Source of the DNA: Sphaerulina vaccinii
Taxonomy: Eukaryota; Ascomycota; Dothideomycetes; Mycosphaerellales; Mycosphaerellaceae
Direction of reading: 5' to 3'
Length of the DNA stretch: 64,000 bases
NCBI GenBank assembly: GCA_022570795.1
Contig: JAKUDP010000008.1
Location: forward strand, 310,001 to 374,000
The notes below the pieces were generated by a model that saw nothing but the letters and a program-made list of their open reading frames with translations, was not told the origin of the DNA and did no database searches. Shown here one piece after another: positions 12,109 to 22,263 of the stretch. The position numbers and the translations under genes are program-made. The number at the start of each line of letters is the position of its first letter. Position 1 is the first letter of the stretch.

Positions 12109-12900
12109 TATAACCTTTAGACTATAGCTGCTATAGACAACGTGCCTAGATTCCTCGCTAACAACAAGTCTAAGTTCGTAGACAATATAGAGTAATACTC
12201 GGACATACTTAGGTAAACTAGGCTTATATATACAACTTCTCTACAAGCCTGCGACGACTATACTAATTAGACGGCTTAGACTATATAAAACCGACCTGCC
12301 GATAATAGAGATATATACGTAAGCTAGGCTTACCTACGTAGTATCTCTATATTTCTAGAACAACTATAGTAATCGAGCGGGTCGCAGGTAATCAAAATTC
12401 AAGCTCTCGCATATAGAGATGCCTATAAACGTTAAACGCTTATTAGGCTTCTCTATACGAAAGTAGCTATTTACAAGCGTAATTCTCGCTATATCTATAC
12501 TATCGCACACGCTATAGACTACTATACTTATTTCATTTTATAGCAAAATAGTAAAAAGATAGTCGCGAACTCTTTACTTGCACCCTATTATATATAACGT
12601 ATGCAGCCTAGGCAGAGCTTCCTATTAGCCCAACAATTGCAGATAATACTAGTTAGTTACTTTATTAAAGCAGGTAACTCTACGCGTATATTGTTGCTAT
12701 TTACTAGTATAGGTCCTTAGGCAGCTATAGGAGACTATAAAGGAACTTATCTTTTTCCTTAGATACTTCTTCTTCTATTATATACAACATCTACTACTTT
12801 GCCTTCTGCAGTCGCTTATAGTCTGCAATACTTATATACCCGACTCCCTACTTTATTAAGAATATATATATATTATATAGGCAGTCTATATAACACTTAG
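12109..12900. other. Element spacer, no frame recognised
   Basis: AT-rich, RIP-affected sequence between the second and third frames. I see no protein motif or clear repeat before the 248-bp duplication begins. Confidence 0.5.
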
Positions 12901-13394
12901 GCGAGCTTAGGACTACCTCCTTGCCTATATCTAGGCAAAGCCGAGCTTTTATATACAAACTCTTATATACTATATATCTCTCTATTCTATCTCCGAAGGA
13001 AATTAGTATCTAGCTACCTATCTAGTAGCTTAGAGTCTCTATTTTCTTTAGAGATACTTATATATATACAACCTGCTATATAGTAGCTTAGTCGCTCTAT
13101 TTTTTTTAGAGATACTAACTTTACTACTTTATAGACTCTACTCTTTAGGCGAGCTTAGGACTACCTCCTTGCCTATACTTAAGCAAAGCCGAGCTTTTGT
13201 ATACTAACTCTTATATACTATATATCTCCCTATTCTTTCTCTAAAGGAAATTAGTATCTAGCTACCTATCTAGTAGCTTAGAGTCTCTATTTCCTTTAGA
13301 GACACTTATATATATACGATATACTATATAGTAGCTTAGTCGCTCTATTTTTTTTAGAGATACTAACTTTAATACTTTGCAGACTCTACTCCTT
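12901..13394 (+). repeat. Tandem duplication of a ~248-bp unit
   Basis: The first copy starts at 12901 (GCGAGCTTAGGACTACCTCC) and the second at 13149. They match almost throughout and differ by scattered transitions and short indels. Each copy contains two shorter AGAGAT/TCTCTATTT blocks. The duplication sits directly upstream of the third frame, where a promoter would lie. Confidence 0.88.
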
Positions 13395-13411
13395 ACTCGA
13401 ATTCAGTTACT

Positions 13412-14623
13412 ATGTCTAGTACCCCTATCCGCTGCTCGACAGCTACTATAGCTTCTACTCCCACCTACTACCTATAAGGCCTAGGCTATAATCTACTAAC
13501 CTACCTATTCTTATAGCTAGAAGTACCTATAGGCATAGACAAAGACGACTAGGAGGAGGCATATAGTTAGCTATAGAATATCTTCTACGCATCTAGTAAG
13601 GCCTATAAGATAACTTCGCTCTAGGCATATAATACTATAGTTAAGCTCTATAGCTATATTATACTCTGCGATACTCTGTCTTAGTTCTTTAGCTACTTTA
13701 ACAAAACGATTAGTAGCTTAGATAGGAGAGTTAGCCGAATTGCTTAGTATATAGCTCTAATTATAGACAAGTCCGAGTATTACTTGCCTAGACTATTTAA
13801 TAAGGGATAGGGGAAGTACTAAGAGGTATACGACTTTAGATAGGAGCCTATAGAGATTAACTTATAAGGTACTAGGATAAGATTAGTTATACTATATAGC
13901 TATTACCTAAGTTTGCGCAATAAGCGCGACTCTAAGCTAATTGGGTCTATAGCTATACTTAATAAGACAAAGTATAACGAAACTAACTACCGCTACTTCT
14001 AGTATAGCCCGACTAATAGGATAAAGGGCCTATTTAAGGCGTGTATGTAAGTAGCGCTTATAGAGGATCCTAATTATAACAATCTAGAAGACTTCTTATA
14101 CGGAGGTACCTATACTAGCTATATCTAGTAGTCTAAGTATAACGAGTACACGATCGGTCTATGCTAGAAGGGCCTAGGTTATAAGGCTACTATACGAAAG
14201 AAGTATAAGTAGCTATTAATAGTAGCTTAGAGGGCTATCTTCTCTATACCTAATAACGACTTCTACGATCTGCCTAATATAACTAGCTTCGACAAGAATC
14301 TCGCTCTAGCCTTATACCTTATATATACTTCGAGGACTAACGGCCTCGTACGAGGCTTAGGAATACTAATTGCGCCTAAGAATCGCCGCTAGGCGTTCGT
14401 ATATCTCGGCTTTACTTAGAACGTAGCTAATAGTAACCGTAACGACTTCCTACGCTATATAAAGGACTTAGCTAAGGCCCTGCTCGTAGCTATTTATACG
14501 GAGATTACTAAGGATGCCGCTATTAACTTAGACCTTAAGGGCAACTCGTCGTCTAAGGAGGAGTATGATTCTAAGGATAATAGGCTTCTTAGTAACGCAG
14601 GCACTAATATAGATATATCTTGA
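13412..14623 (+). pseudogene. RIP-degraded third element protein, unrecognised (403 codons)
   Basis: The frame opens with an intact ATG at 13412 (MSSTPIRCS...) and closes with TGA at 14621-14623; only TAG/TAA codons interrupt it. Taken as mutated Gln codons, the product is a basic, Tyr-rich protein with an acidic Ser-rich tail (GNSSSKEEYDSKD). I counted no His or Trp codons, while Tyr is in great excess, again as RIP predicts. I recognise no domain. A DNA-binding or accessory transposition protein is a guess from context only. Confidence 0.55.
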
Positions 14624-14865
14624 AGATAAGTCTAAAAGTAGTTAAGTATAGATAAGATTAACTAAGATTAACTAATACCCTAAGGAAGTATATAAGGAGT
14701 ACTCTCTACTACTACTACTATAGCCGGGCTGCTAGCTACCGATAGTAAGGTATTATAAGTAGTATAGTAGGCTTTCGGATTTTCTAAATAAAGTTTTATA
14801 ATCTCTGCGACTATCTGAAGCCCCTCTAAGTATCTATATATTCATTCGCCCATGTTTTAAAATCG

Positions 14866-14908
14866 AGCTAATTAGTATATGCCAAAAGTGCCAGTTGGGC
14901 CCTCAGAC
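14866..14908 (-). repeat. Right terminal inverted repeat of the large element
   Basis: Its reverse complement begins GTCTGAGGGCCCAAC, then differs from the left copy mainly by C/T changes of the kind RIP makes. The outer base is 14908 and the flank then reads TGCCTGCGG. Confidence 0.85.
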
Positions 14909-15451
14909 TGCCTGCGGCAAGATTCCGAATGAGGACTAGTTTGCCAAGGCAGTATGATGACTGAGACTATATAAACACGGCACGGATGGCATCGGGCCTT
15001 GGCGAGCTGCGTGCATATGCAGTATGCAGCCGAGAGCTTTTCTTGAGCTTGTGCATGAGCGTTGCTCTGCATCTGCTCCCCATGACCGTAGTAGTCAGGC
15101 TGAAGGATTGGCAGCCAGGTCAGTGGCTTGGGTCCAGAACGTTGGAATTGTCCAATGCACCACGAGGCTGATTATGGGGGTGTCCAGAAACCAAATCTTT
15201 CCGTGGCGCTTTCGTGAGATACAGCCCGCAGCTCGAATGTGCGGATAATCTAAGCTATCTCCTCTGTGGGCCTTGATACAGCGCTTTGTAGAGCATACTG
15301 AGGTGTAGAGCATACTGAGGTGTAGAGCATACTGAGTGCGGCAGACAAGGACGCGACAAAGCTATCTTTTTATTCAACAACTCGACGCGCCCGTCGACAT
15401 ATGGAGAAGCCTGTGCCATAAAACGCTGGCAAGGTCGAGACTGTATGCCCA
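14909..15451. other. Flank between the large element and the receptor pseudogene
   Basis: Only short frames without family resemblance. It contains TGATGACTGAGACT (14955-14968) overlapping CTATATAAACAC (14967-14978), which echo strings on the left side of the element. A short direct repeat (GTAGAGCATACTGAGGT) occurs about three times near 15284-15330. Confidence 0.5.
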
Positions 15452-18400
15452 TCAAGTAGTGCTTGACCTAGTAAGCCTCTGCCTGTGAAGATCAAGCCTA
15501 AAGCGCTCCAGTAAGCCTCTGCCTGTGAAGCGAGGACCACCCGGCGAGACTGGCAGCATATGATCGAACAAGATATACTCATCAGCAACGCCTTCCAACT
15601 CTGGTGGCATGTCAAGCGGTAGCAAACGATCCAGTACCTGACGCGCTTTGTCTTGGAGACTATTGGCATGTTCGGCATCTTTGGCTCTATCTTGTGCCAA
15701 TAAAACTCGACCAAGATGATAATGAGCTCGTGCGTATGCTGCATCGGGCCAAGATGTGAAGCTTCGTGGTTGATCAAGAACCTGGCGAAACCAGTATCTG
15801 TGATCTACATGTCAGCTGTGATGTTCCTTCATAGGCCAGGACAATGTAATGCCATACTCAGCCTCGCGGAGATCTTCCTTCAACTCATATATCGCACCGA
15901 CTGCGTACATGCTATGCAGAGAAAGTTGATTCGTGGGACCAACCAGCTTGATCCTATGGTCGTGGATTTCCTTGTGCATCTGTAGGGCGCGGTCAAGATC
16001 GCCGCTCTGAAGGATGATGCATGCCAAGTCAAACTTGGATCGACTGGCAAACATGTTATACCCAGTCTTCACCATGAGATCTGCTGCTTTAGTGGCGTGC
16101 TTGATCGCTCCTCTGAACCTGCCCTGGTACATCCTCACCAGGGCTATCTTATTGTAGTACTTGGCGTATTCGAACGGGATTTCGTCTTCTGGTCCCCATT
16201 CCTTGAACTTGACTAAACAGGATTCGATGACTGGGTTTGCGTCTTCGTAGCGATGATAGTGCAGCAGAGATATGGCGTACTCCATCCACGAATTGAAGAG
16301 GAGCATCTCATACTTCCGTTGTTGTGCCTTGGCATTCTGGAATATCTTTTTACGGATACCCAAAGCAAGCTCCCTGCGTCTCAGTGCCTCTTGCCGCTTC
16401 GATATCCCAATGTCATCGTACATGATGCCCATCAAGACGTTGATGTCAGCCTTCATGACCTTGTGGTCCTCAGGAGATATGTCTGCGGATGCATCCAACA
16501 CTGTTTCCGAAGTGTTGAGCAGAAGCAGGCCTTCTTGCGCAATGCCCTGCTCACATTGATCCATGCCAGCGTCCAAGAGAAGTTGGGCAAAGTCGATTGA
16601 TCCTTTGATCTGCGCTTTCGATGCGCGATATACATCACGCAACGCATGTAAGTGTGGCAAAAGCTTCTGCAATTCAGACCACTTCTCAGGTCTCGGTTGC
16701 TGTAGAGCACTGGAGCGAGGAAAAGCTTCACGAACGAGTGCGACAGCCTGATCAAACACTCTTTGCTGCTTGCTGCGATCCTGGGATAGTTTCCGACGAA
16801 TGCCGCGTTGCAGCGAACGATGCATGGAGAAGCATGAATCGGCCTCCTCAACAAGTCACCGCTTGATGAGTGAGTCGTTGATTTTTCGCATTCTAGCTCA
16901 AGTTGTCACTTTTGGATCTAGGGCGTACAGCTGATATCATGCCTACCTGATCCGGTCTCTGGAATCAAGAAAATGAAGCGATGGATCCTCATGAATGCCC
17001 CATATCATCTTCTTCGGTACCGCAGCAAAATTGAGGAAGGCCAGAACGTATAGAACGTCGCATGCGTTTTGTGTCAGTTCTCTCAAAGTGACTTCTCATA
17101 CCATGGCCAAAGTATCATCATAGCTGAAGGCTGCCTCACGAAACGCCGTGGGAAGATCATCCTGCTCGTCAGTAGCCACGCCAGTACGCTTACGCCACTC
17201 ACGAAAAGTCTCGATCATCTCCCCCAGCGTATAGCCCGAGAAGCTAACGTAGCCGGCCACATGTGCAATGGCGACTGGCAAGCCTCCGACGAATGCTGAA
17301 ATCTCCAGTGCAAGTTGTCGTTCAGGATCCTCGCGAACGTCTCTGCCAAGGTATCTCAGAAGCATCTCGGAGCCAGCTCGCTGCTCAAGAGCAGGGTGAC
17401 CGACGGACGGACGGACGCCAATCAGGGGTCTTGCTTGATTGATTGGCCGCAATAGCTCGATTGACCGTCTGCGTGCCGGACCGGCCGTTAATTGCTTAAT
17501 CGTATTGGTATGTATTAGACGAAGGTTCTTAGCAGCAGTGCGGCTCGAGAGTGGGTCTTAAAACCTCGGAGAGCGCTCCTCTCCGAAGGCTCCTACGCCT
17601 CCTCTATAGAAGCCGATACATCCAATACGTACCGGCCAAACAGCGAGCTTCTAATTGATTGTATCGTATCGTCGAGATTCCTGCTTGATCGTATCACGCC
17701 GATCAATTAATACAATACGTATCGGGGTGTGCCGTCCGTCGGTCACCCTGCTCAAGAGGCTTGATCTGTACTTTGATGACATGGGGTGCTTCGTGTATGA
17801 CGTTCTCGTGGTGTGTGGTAATGATGATGGAACCATTCGTTTTCGGTACTTCTTTCGGAAAGTAGCGTGATATGTCTGAGGTCAATGGTCAGTAAGTACT
17901 CCATGAGCTCTTACGTGGTCTCTTGCGTGGTTCACAGCTATCGCCCGAATCTTCGCCTAGGCGGGACCAGCTAGAGTGAGACACTAAAAACAAGCAGGTC
18001 TCATCAGCTTGGTATCTACTTACCATCCCAGCGATACGCGTTATCGAAGACCAGAAGCCATCGTTTGTCTATGCGCGTTAGTAGAGTGCGACGCTCCAAT
18101 TGGGGCCAATCAGGATCGTGCTTACTTGTGTCCTGCAGCCAGTTCCTTCCTTTGGCGATAACTTGACCGTGATCATCTGCGCCAGTGCTGAGTCCTAGAA
18201 GCGTGACCATTTGAACATAAGAGTCCGCCAGACCAGGCGATGTGTCGGCTTCCAACCAAAACACGGCATCGTAGTCCTTTCTGTTGTTATGGCTGTATTG
18301 AACAGCAGCCAGAGTCTTGCCCACGCCTCCAACACCATGGACAACACAGATGGTGCCAGGAGAGTATACAGCGCTGTTGATAGCGTCGATCAATGCATCT

Positions 18401-20486
18401 CGCGAGTAGAAATGCTCACTTGGAGGTGGCATTGGCCCAAGAATGGGAAAGCTCGGTACCAAGGTACCAACCTCTTCGGTTTCGCTCAGACCTTGCCTGG
18501 TGCCTGAGATCGCCGCTCCGCGTCGAACTGGAGTCTCCGAGTATACCGTTGGTCTGTTGTCAAGATCGTTGGCGGCTCTCTGTTGATCAGCTATGAAAGC
18601 CTTCACATTATCCAATTGAATGTCTTTCATAGACATGATCTCACTCTGAAGACCATCGCCTGAGTCCGAATCGTCCCGGAACTGCGAGCCTTCTTCATCA
18701 ACCATCACTGATCCAGCTGGTAAGGCTACGAACAACGCCAACTGTTCCAAGTGATCCGAGACATGCTTCTTCACGGCACGTTCGAAGGCTCTAGAGCCGT
18801 GCTTTTCGCGTGCGGTAACAGTGGCTTGACATAGAGGGCATACACCTGAAGGCTGTGTCTTGCTCATATTCCTCTGACATGCATCTCGTATAGCTGCCAG
18901 TTGCGTGCGTGTGACTTTGATGGAGTGATGCGTAGCAATATGTTCGTCGAAAGAGTTTGCCGTTTTGAAGACTGAGTCGCCATTTCCTGATTCGCAAGGG
19001 GTGCATATCCAAGCGCGCTGAGTACGATGACGCTCCTTCTCGTGCTGCCACCAAGATCGCCTGCACCTGTACGTCTTTGCTGACGACCGGCACTCCGTAT
19101 AAGTGCAGACATAAGGTTCCAGATCCTTGAAGATGTGCTTTCTGCATATTGGTCAGTAAGTCCACTCTAGGTGCCCACTCTAGGTGCCCACTCGGGCATT
19201 ATCATTGTGACCGACCTCCATTCTGTTGCTGACTTTATGCCTGTAACATCGTGTGCGCAGAAAGGGCACGTGAACGTCTCGCCTGATAAGGCCTCGTTTG
19301 GGTAAGGAGGCGGAGGCAGTTTGTATCGCATATCTGGGGAGGACGTTTTGTTCAGCGGCACATCGGCTCTTGATGGTGCTGCCATGTCCGTCATTGTGGG
19401 GTCGCCTTTGTAAAATCGAAATTCGGACGTGGCGATATGGCTGGAGGACATGGAAGTCTGTTGATCCGATATTGCGCCATCATTAGAAGGTGGTCGAAGA
19501 AAATGCTCGCTGCTCAGACTTGTATCATGAACGGAGCTATCGCTGTCGGAGGTCGCATCTGACATCTCAAATTGAACATGCTGGTCATCAATGTGTCCGG
19601 TCTGTCTTGCGCTGTCGATGTCAGGCAAGCTTCCAGTCAATTTCGAGCGTGACTGCACCAGATATTGTCTTCGTTCCCAGTTCGCTCTTCCCAGTCTATT
19701 CACCAAGTCTTCTGCGGCGGTTGGGAAACTGTCACGAACATGGCTGATATCGTGCTGAGCGGCGGAAGGATGGCTGGAGTGCTCGGGTATATCGGGAGAC
19801 ACGTGAGCCAATGTGGAATGACCGAGTTCAACCAGCTGAGTGATGATGTCGTGAGTGCGAGTGAGGGGGAATCCCGGGAACAGGTCGGTGAGTGTAGTGT
19901 TGGTGGCCAAGGTGTCGAGACCTGTCAGGCGATCGCTATCGTTACGTATGGACACCACTTGCGAGACGACCTGATCCGCGCTCTGAGTTGATGTTGCTCT
20001 GTGTGGATGATTGTGGTCTTCGATGGTGCTCCCTTCAGTTTCAGGCGTTTCAGATACCATGTAAGTGAGCTCCAACAACAGATCCAGCACGTTACCACGC
20101 AGTTCAGAGAGTTCTGTGAGTCGCGGGTCCAATGCACCAGAGCGGACCTCGTGCTCCTCAAGCCACAGCTCGAATCGTTTCACTTCATGCGAGTACCTGT
20201 AAGTAGTACTTTTGGGATCCTCGCGGCTATGTGACCCAGGAACGTCTTCTAATATCGATGACAAGGCTGAAAGTGCTTGCTGGGAGGCGTGCGCAATCGC
20301 ATTGAATGTGGGATCCTCATCAGCATATGAGTACATAGCTGCTTTCCGCCATAACAGAACAGCGTCGATGGTTGGCAGAAGCCCATCGTGGAGACCAGTT
20401 GCCAAGTCGCCGAGTCCCTCTATGCACACATCACTGAGCATGTCTTGTGCCCAGTCGGTTGGGAAAGTGTGCCTTCCTCGGACCAT
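15452..20486 (-). pseudogene. C2H2 zinc-finger/NB-ARC/TPR (NLR-type, STAND) receptor, disrupted
   Basis: Inferred exons (minus): 20486-19216, 19141-18024, 17875-16947 (containing the MITE), 16892-15858 and 15797-15452. The N-terminal half is mostly unrecognised. It is followed by C2H2-like fingers (TCPFC, YVCTYTEC..., GVCPLCQAT), then an NB-ARC core. The core shows Walker A GVGGVGKT, Walker B KRWLLVFDNA, a SIIITT sensor and the GLP-type motif GGLPVAIAHVAGYV. A helical, TPR-like region follows, with a conserved C-terminal end (LFDHMLP..FTGRGLL). Fungal proteins of this class are non-self recognition or regulated cell-death receptors. Three lesions break it: a 359-bp MITE (17392-17750), TGA at 17096-17098 where relatives have Trp, and TGA at 16856-16858. 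A 40-nt partial duplication (21-bp repeats at 15470 and 15510) garbles the last residues. The start could be the Met at 20441 instead. Confidence 0.85.
17392..17750. mobile_element. hAT-like MITE (359 bp) inserted in the NB-ARC coding exon
   Basis: Perfect 19-bp terminal inverted repeats, CAGGGTGACCGACGGACGG, form both ends. The insertion is flanked by an exact 8-bp duplication CTCAAGAG (17384-17391 and 17751-17758). An 8-bp TSD and CAGGG-type ends fit the hAT superfamily. There is no coding capacity. Removing the element and one TSD copy joins the receptor reading ...IKPLEQRAGSEML... in frame, which shows the insertion point and pre-insertion sequence directly. It adds 367 nt, which also shifts the frame. 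Confidence 0.95.
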
Positions 20487-22022
20487 CGGGCATCGGTGGA
20501 CAGCTGAGCAAGTGAGGACTTCTGAGAGGACCTTTCAAAGCTAGAGCCATGAGTGTGCCAGGGCAATGATGCTAATGCGAGGCTTTTCATGTGGGCGAAC
20601 AAGCACGAGTGTACATTTGATAATCTCGTCCCGGTGTCGATGTGTTGCTTCTCGTGTACAGCCTTGACGATGCCGTCTTCTAATCCACATATTGGACAAC
20701 AGTTGAGCTGGTGATCCTGGCGACTGCAAGAGGAGATGAGCGAGATCTCATCAGATGAGAGCAGACCATGGATGTCACAAGCAAGATGTGTCTGGAATGC
20801 GCCTGCATTTTCAAATATGCTCGCGCATTGCGAACACGTCCAACGCGCATCGAGGTGAGCAGCTTCCAAATGCTCAATCAACTCGTGCGTAGATGCGAAA
20901 TTTGCGTTGGTGTCTTGACATGAGTCAACGAAACACACATAGGGTAAGAGATCCGAATACAAGTGAGATCTGTATCAAGGTCAGTGCAATCACGACAAAC
21001 TGCAATATCACCTCAGCCTACTTCCAAGCTTGCCGTGTCCAATGTTTTCCGGATGTCGGTTCAGTATCGCAGAACTTGCAATCATAGTACTGCTGTCCAT
21101 GGCGTGTGAGTACTTCTGGTACAGGCGGAAGTGCAGGATCGTGGGCGCCTGCGTGCGAGCCTGATCGCTGTGTACTGGCGCCCAGCTTCGGCAGGAGTGG
21201 CATAGTGTAATTTGAAGGTAGTGAGGTTGCGCTGATGTATGTGCTTGAAGCGCTGGCATCTTGGATAGTCGCGTCTGACGGGCTTAGTCTCGCACTGGTA
21301 TCCAGAGTAGCATTAACGTCAGCACTAGTCGCAGGAATGGTGCCTACCATGTTGATGGCTTTCGCCGGTTTGGGTCGATGCTTGTGGTAATAGGAAGCCC
21401 GCCGCCATCGTCTCATCATTGCATCGTATAATCTGTTCCTCAGAAGCCTGACCGCAGCATCGCCATATCGCTGCGGTGTCATCTCCCGCATCAAGACCGC
21501 GTCGACATGAGCAGCAAATTGGTCGCTAAGTTTGGCAGCAATGTGGCTGTCGTCTCTGCCGCGCCCATCACCTTTATGATCATTATCACTATCATCATCA
21601 GTATCACTGCTGTCAGTAGGCTCAAATGTGTCTGCTTTTGTTTTCGTTTTGGAGCCTTTGAACTGTCGAATCACATATGCGAACTGATAAAGATCCGAGA
21701 TCTTCTCGCCGATTTCGCTCTGCAGAGCGGTGGCCTCTGATATAATTCTTGTTGATGCCAGGTCCTGCGTGTCGTGGGCATTCTCGCTTGAGTCGTCGGT
21801 GTACTCACTGGATCTCTGTGAGCCTATGCTCTCGTCGTCCTCAGCCCCAGTAGGCGAAACAAGTGATAACACTCCGAGCCTGGCAGACCAGAGACATAGG
21901 CGACCGGCTTGTTCATCAGCCCATAAGCCAACGACTGAGGAGCTGCGCAGATTCGAGAGCCGGGTGAGCACATCTACGCATGCCTGCGTGGCCTCGCTGA
22001 TATTTGTGGTGTCCATGAACAT
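20420..22022 (-). CDS. C2H2 zinc-finger protein with fungal receptor-type N-terminus
   Basis: Two exons: 22022-21022 and 20969-20420 (516 aa). The junction restores TRQAWK-SHLYSDLLPYVCF. The N-terminal region (ACVDVLTRLSNL...GRLCLWSARLGVL...) resembles the uncharacterised N-terminal domain common on fungal C2H2 and NLR-like proteins. A low-complexity acidic stretch (SDTDDDSDNDHKGDGRGRDD) follows, then several C2H2-like fingers (CKFC, YVCFVDSC, WTCSQC, CCPICG). Its 3' end overlaps the proposed start of the downstream receptor by up to about 67 nt in another frame, so one of the two boundaries may be misjudged. It shares its short upstream region with the divergent DUF7580 gene. Confidence 0.8.
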
Positions 22023-22263
22023 AACATTGCTCCATTCGAATGAGGATGCGCCTCTCCCTTCAGCTCTCGAGTCACACGAGCTGGCGAACTTGGAGGTACT
22101 CCGCTACTGTATGCAGCTCGGGCAGCCTCGCGTCAGAAGCTGATCCGAATCAGCTTTCGAAGAAGCTGCGAGGTTTTGTGTACGTTCGAGCAGCGCCGCT
22201 GCACAGAAGGCTCGGAGTAGAAGAGGAAGAGGCAATGCGCTGTACGCGTCAGTCCTCTCGTCG

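Larger units (their letters stand above)
4981..14908 (+). mobile_element. 9.9 kb RIP-mutated element with terminal inverted repeats, RecQ-like helicase and DUF6589-type frames
   Basis: The ends match as an inverted repeat of about 42 bp, and composition changes sharply at both. Inside, TpA is extremely frequent while CpA and TpG are rare; in 6001-6060 I count 13 TpA, 1 CpA and no TpG. That is the product expected of repeat-induced point mutation. No open frame of 60 codons survives anywhere in the element. If in-frame TAG/TAA is read as mutated Gln or Trp, three frames stay continuous on the + strand (about 5200-8548, 9154-12108, 13412-14623). The order is TIR, helicase, 73 bp tandem array, DUF6589-type protein, 248 bp duplication, unknown protein, TIR. 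No DDE transposase, integrase, reverse transcriptase or tyrosine recombinase was recognised. A 2-bp TG flank duplication is possible but unproven. Confidence 0.85.

Noticed and set aside
5200..14623. Genetic-code reassignment (TAG/TAA as Gln) inside the element
   Set aside because: Neighbouring genes use TAG/TAA as stops, and the matching loss of His, Trp and Met with gain of Tyr and Ile is the RIP mutation spectrum.
4981..14908. Starship or Helitron identity for the large element
   Set aside because: No tyrosine-recombinase captain and no HUH Rep motif were seen; the helicase is RecQ-like rather than Pif1-like, and inverted ends fit neither class.
16253..16866. Plus-strand frames opposite the TPR region
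   Set aside because: They mirror the minus-strand coding sequence, which has clear helical repeats; no independent motifs.
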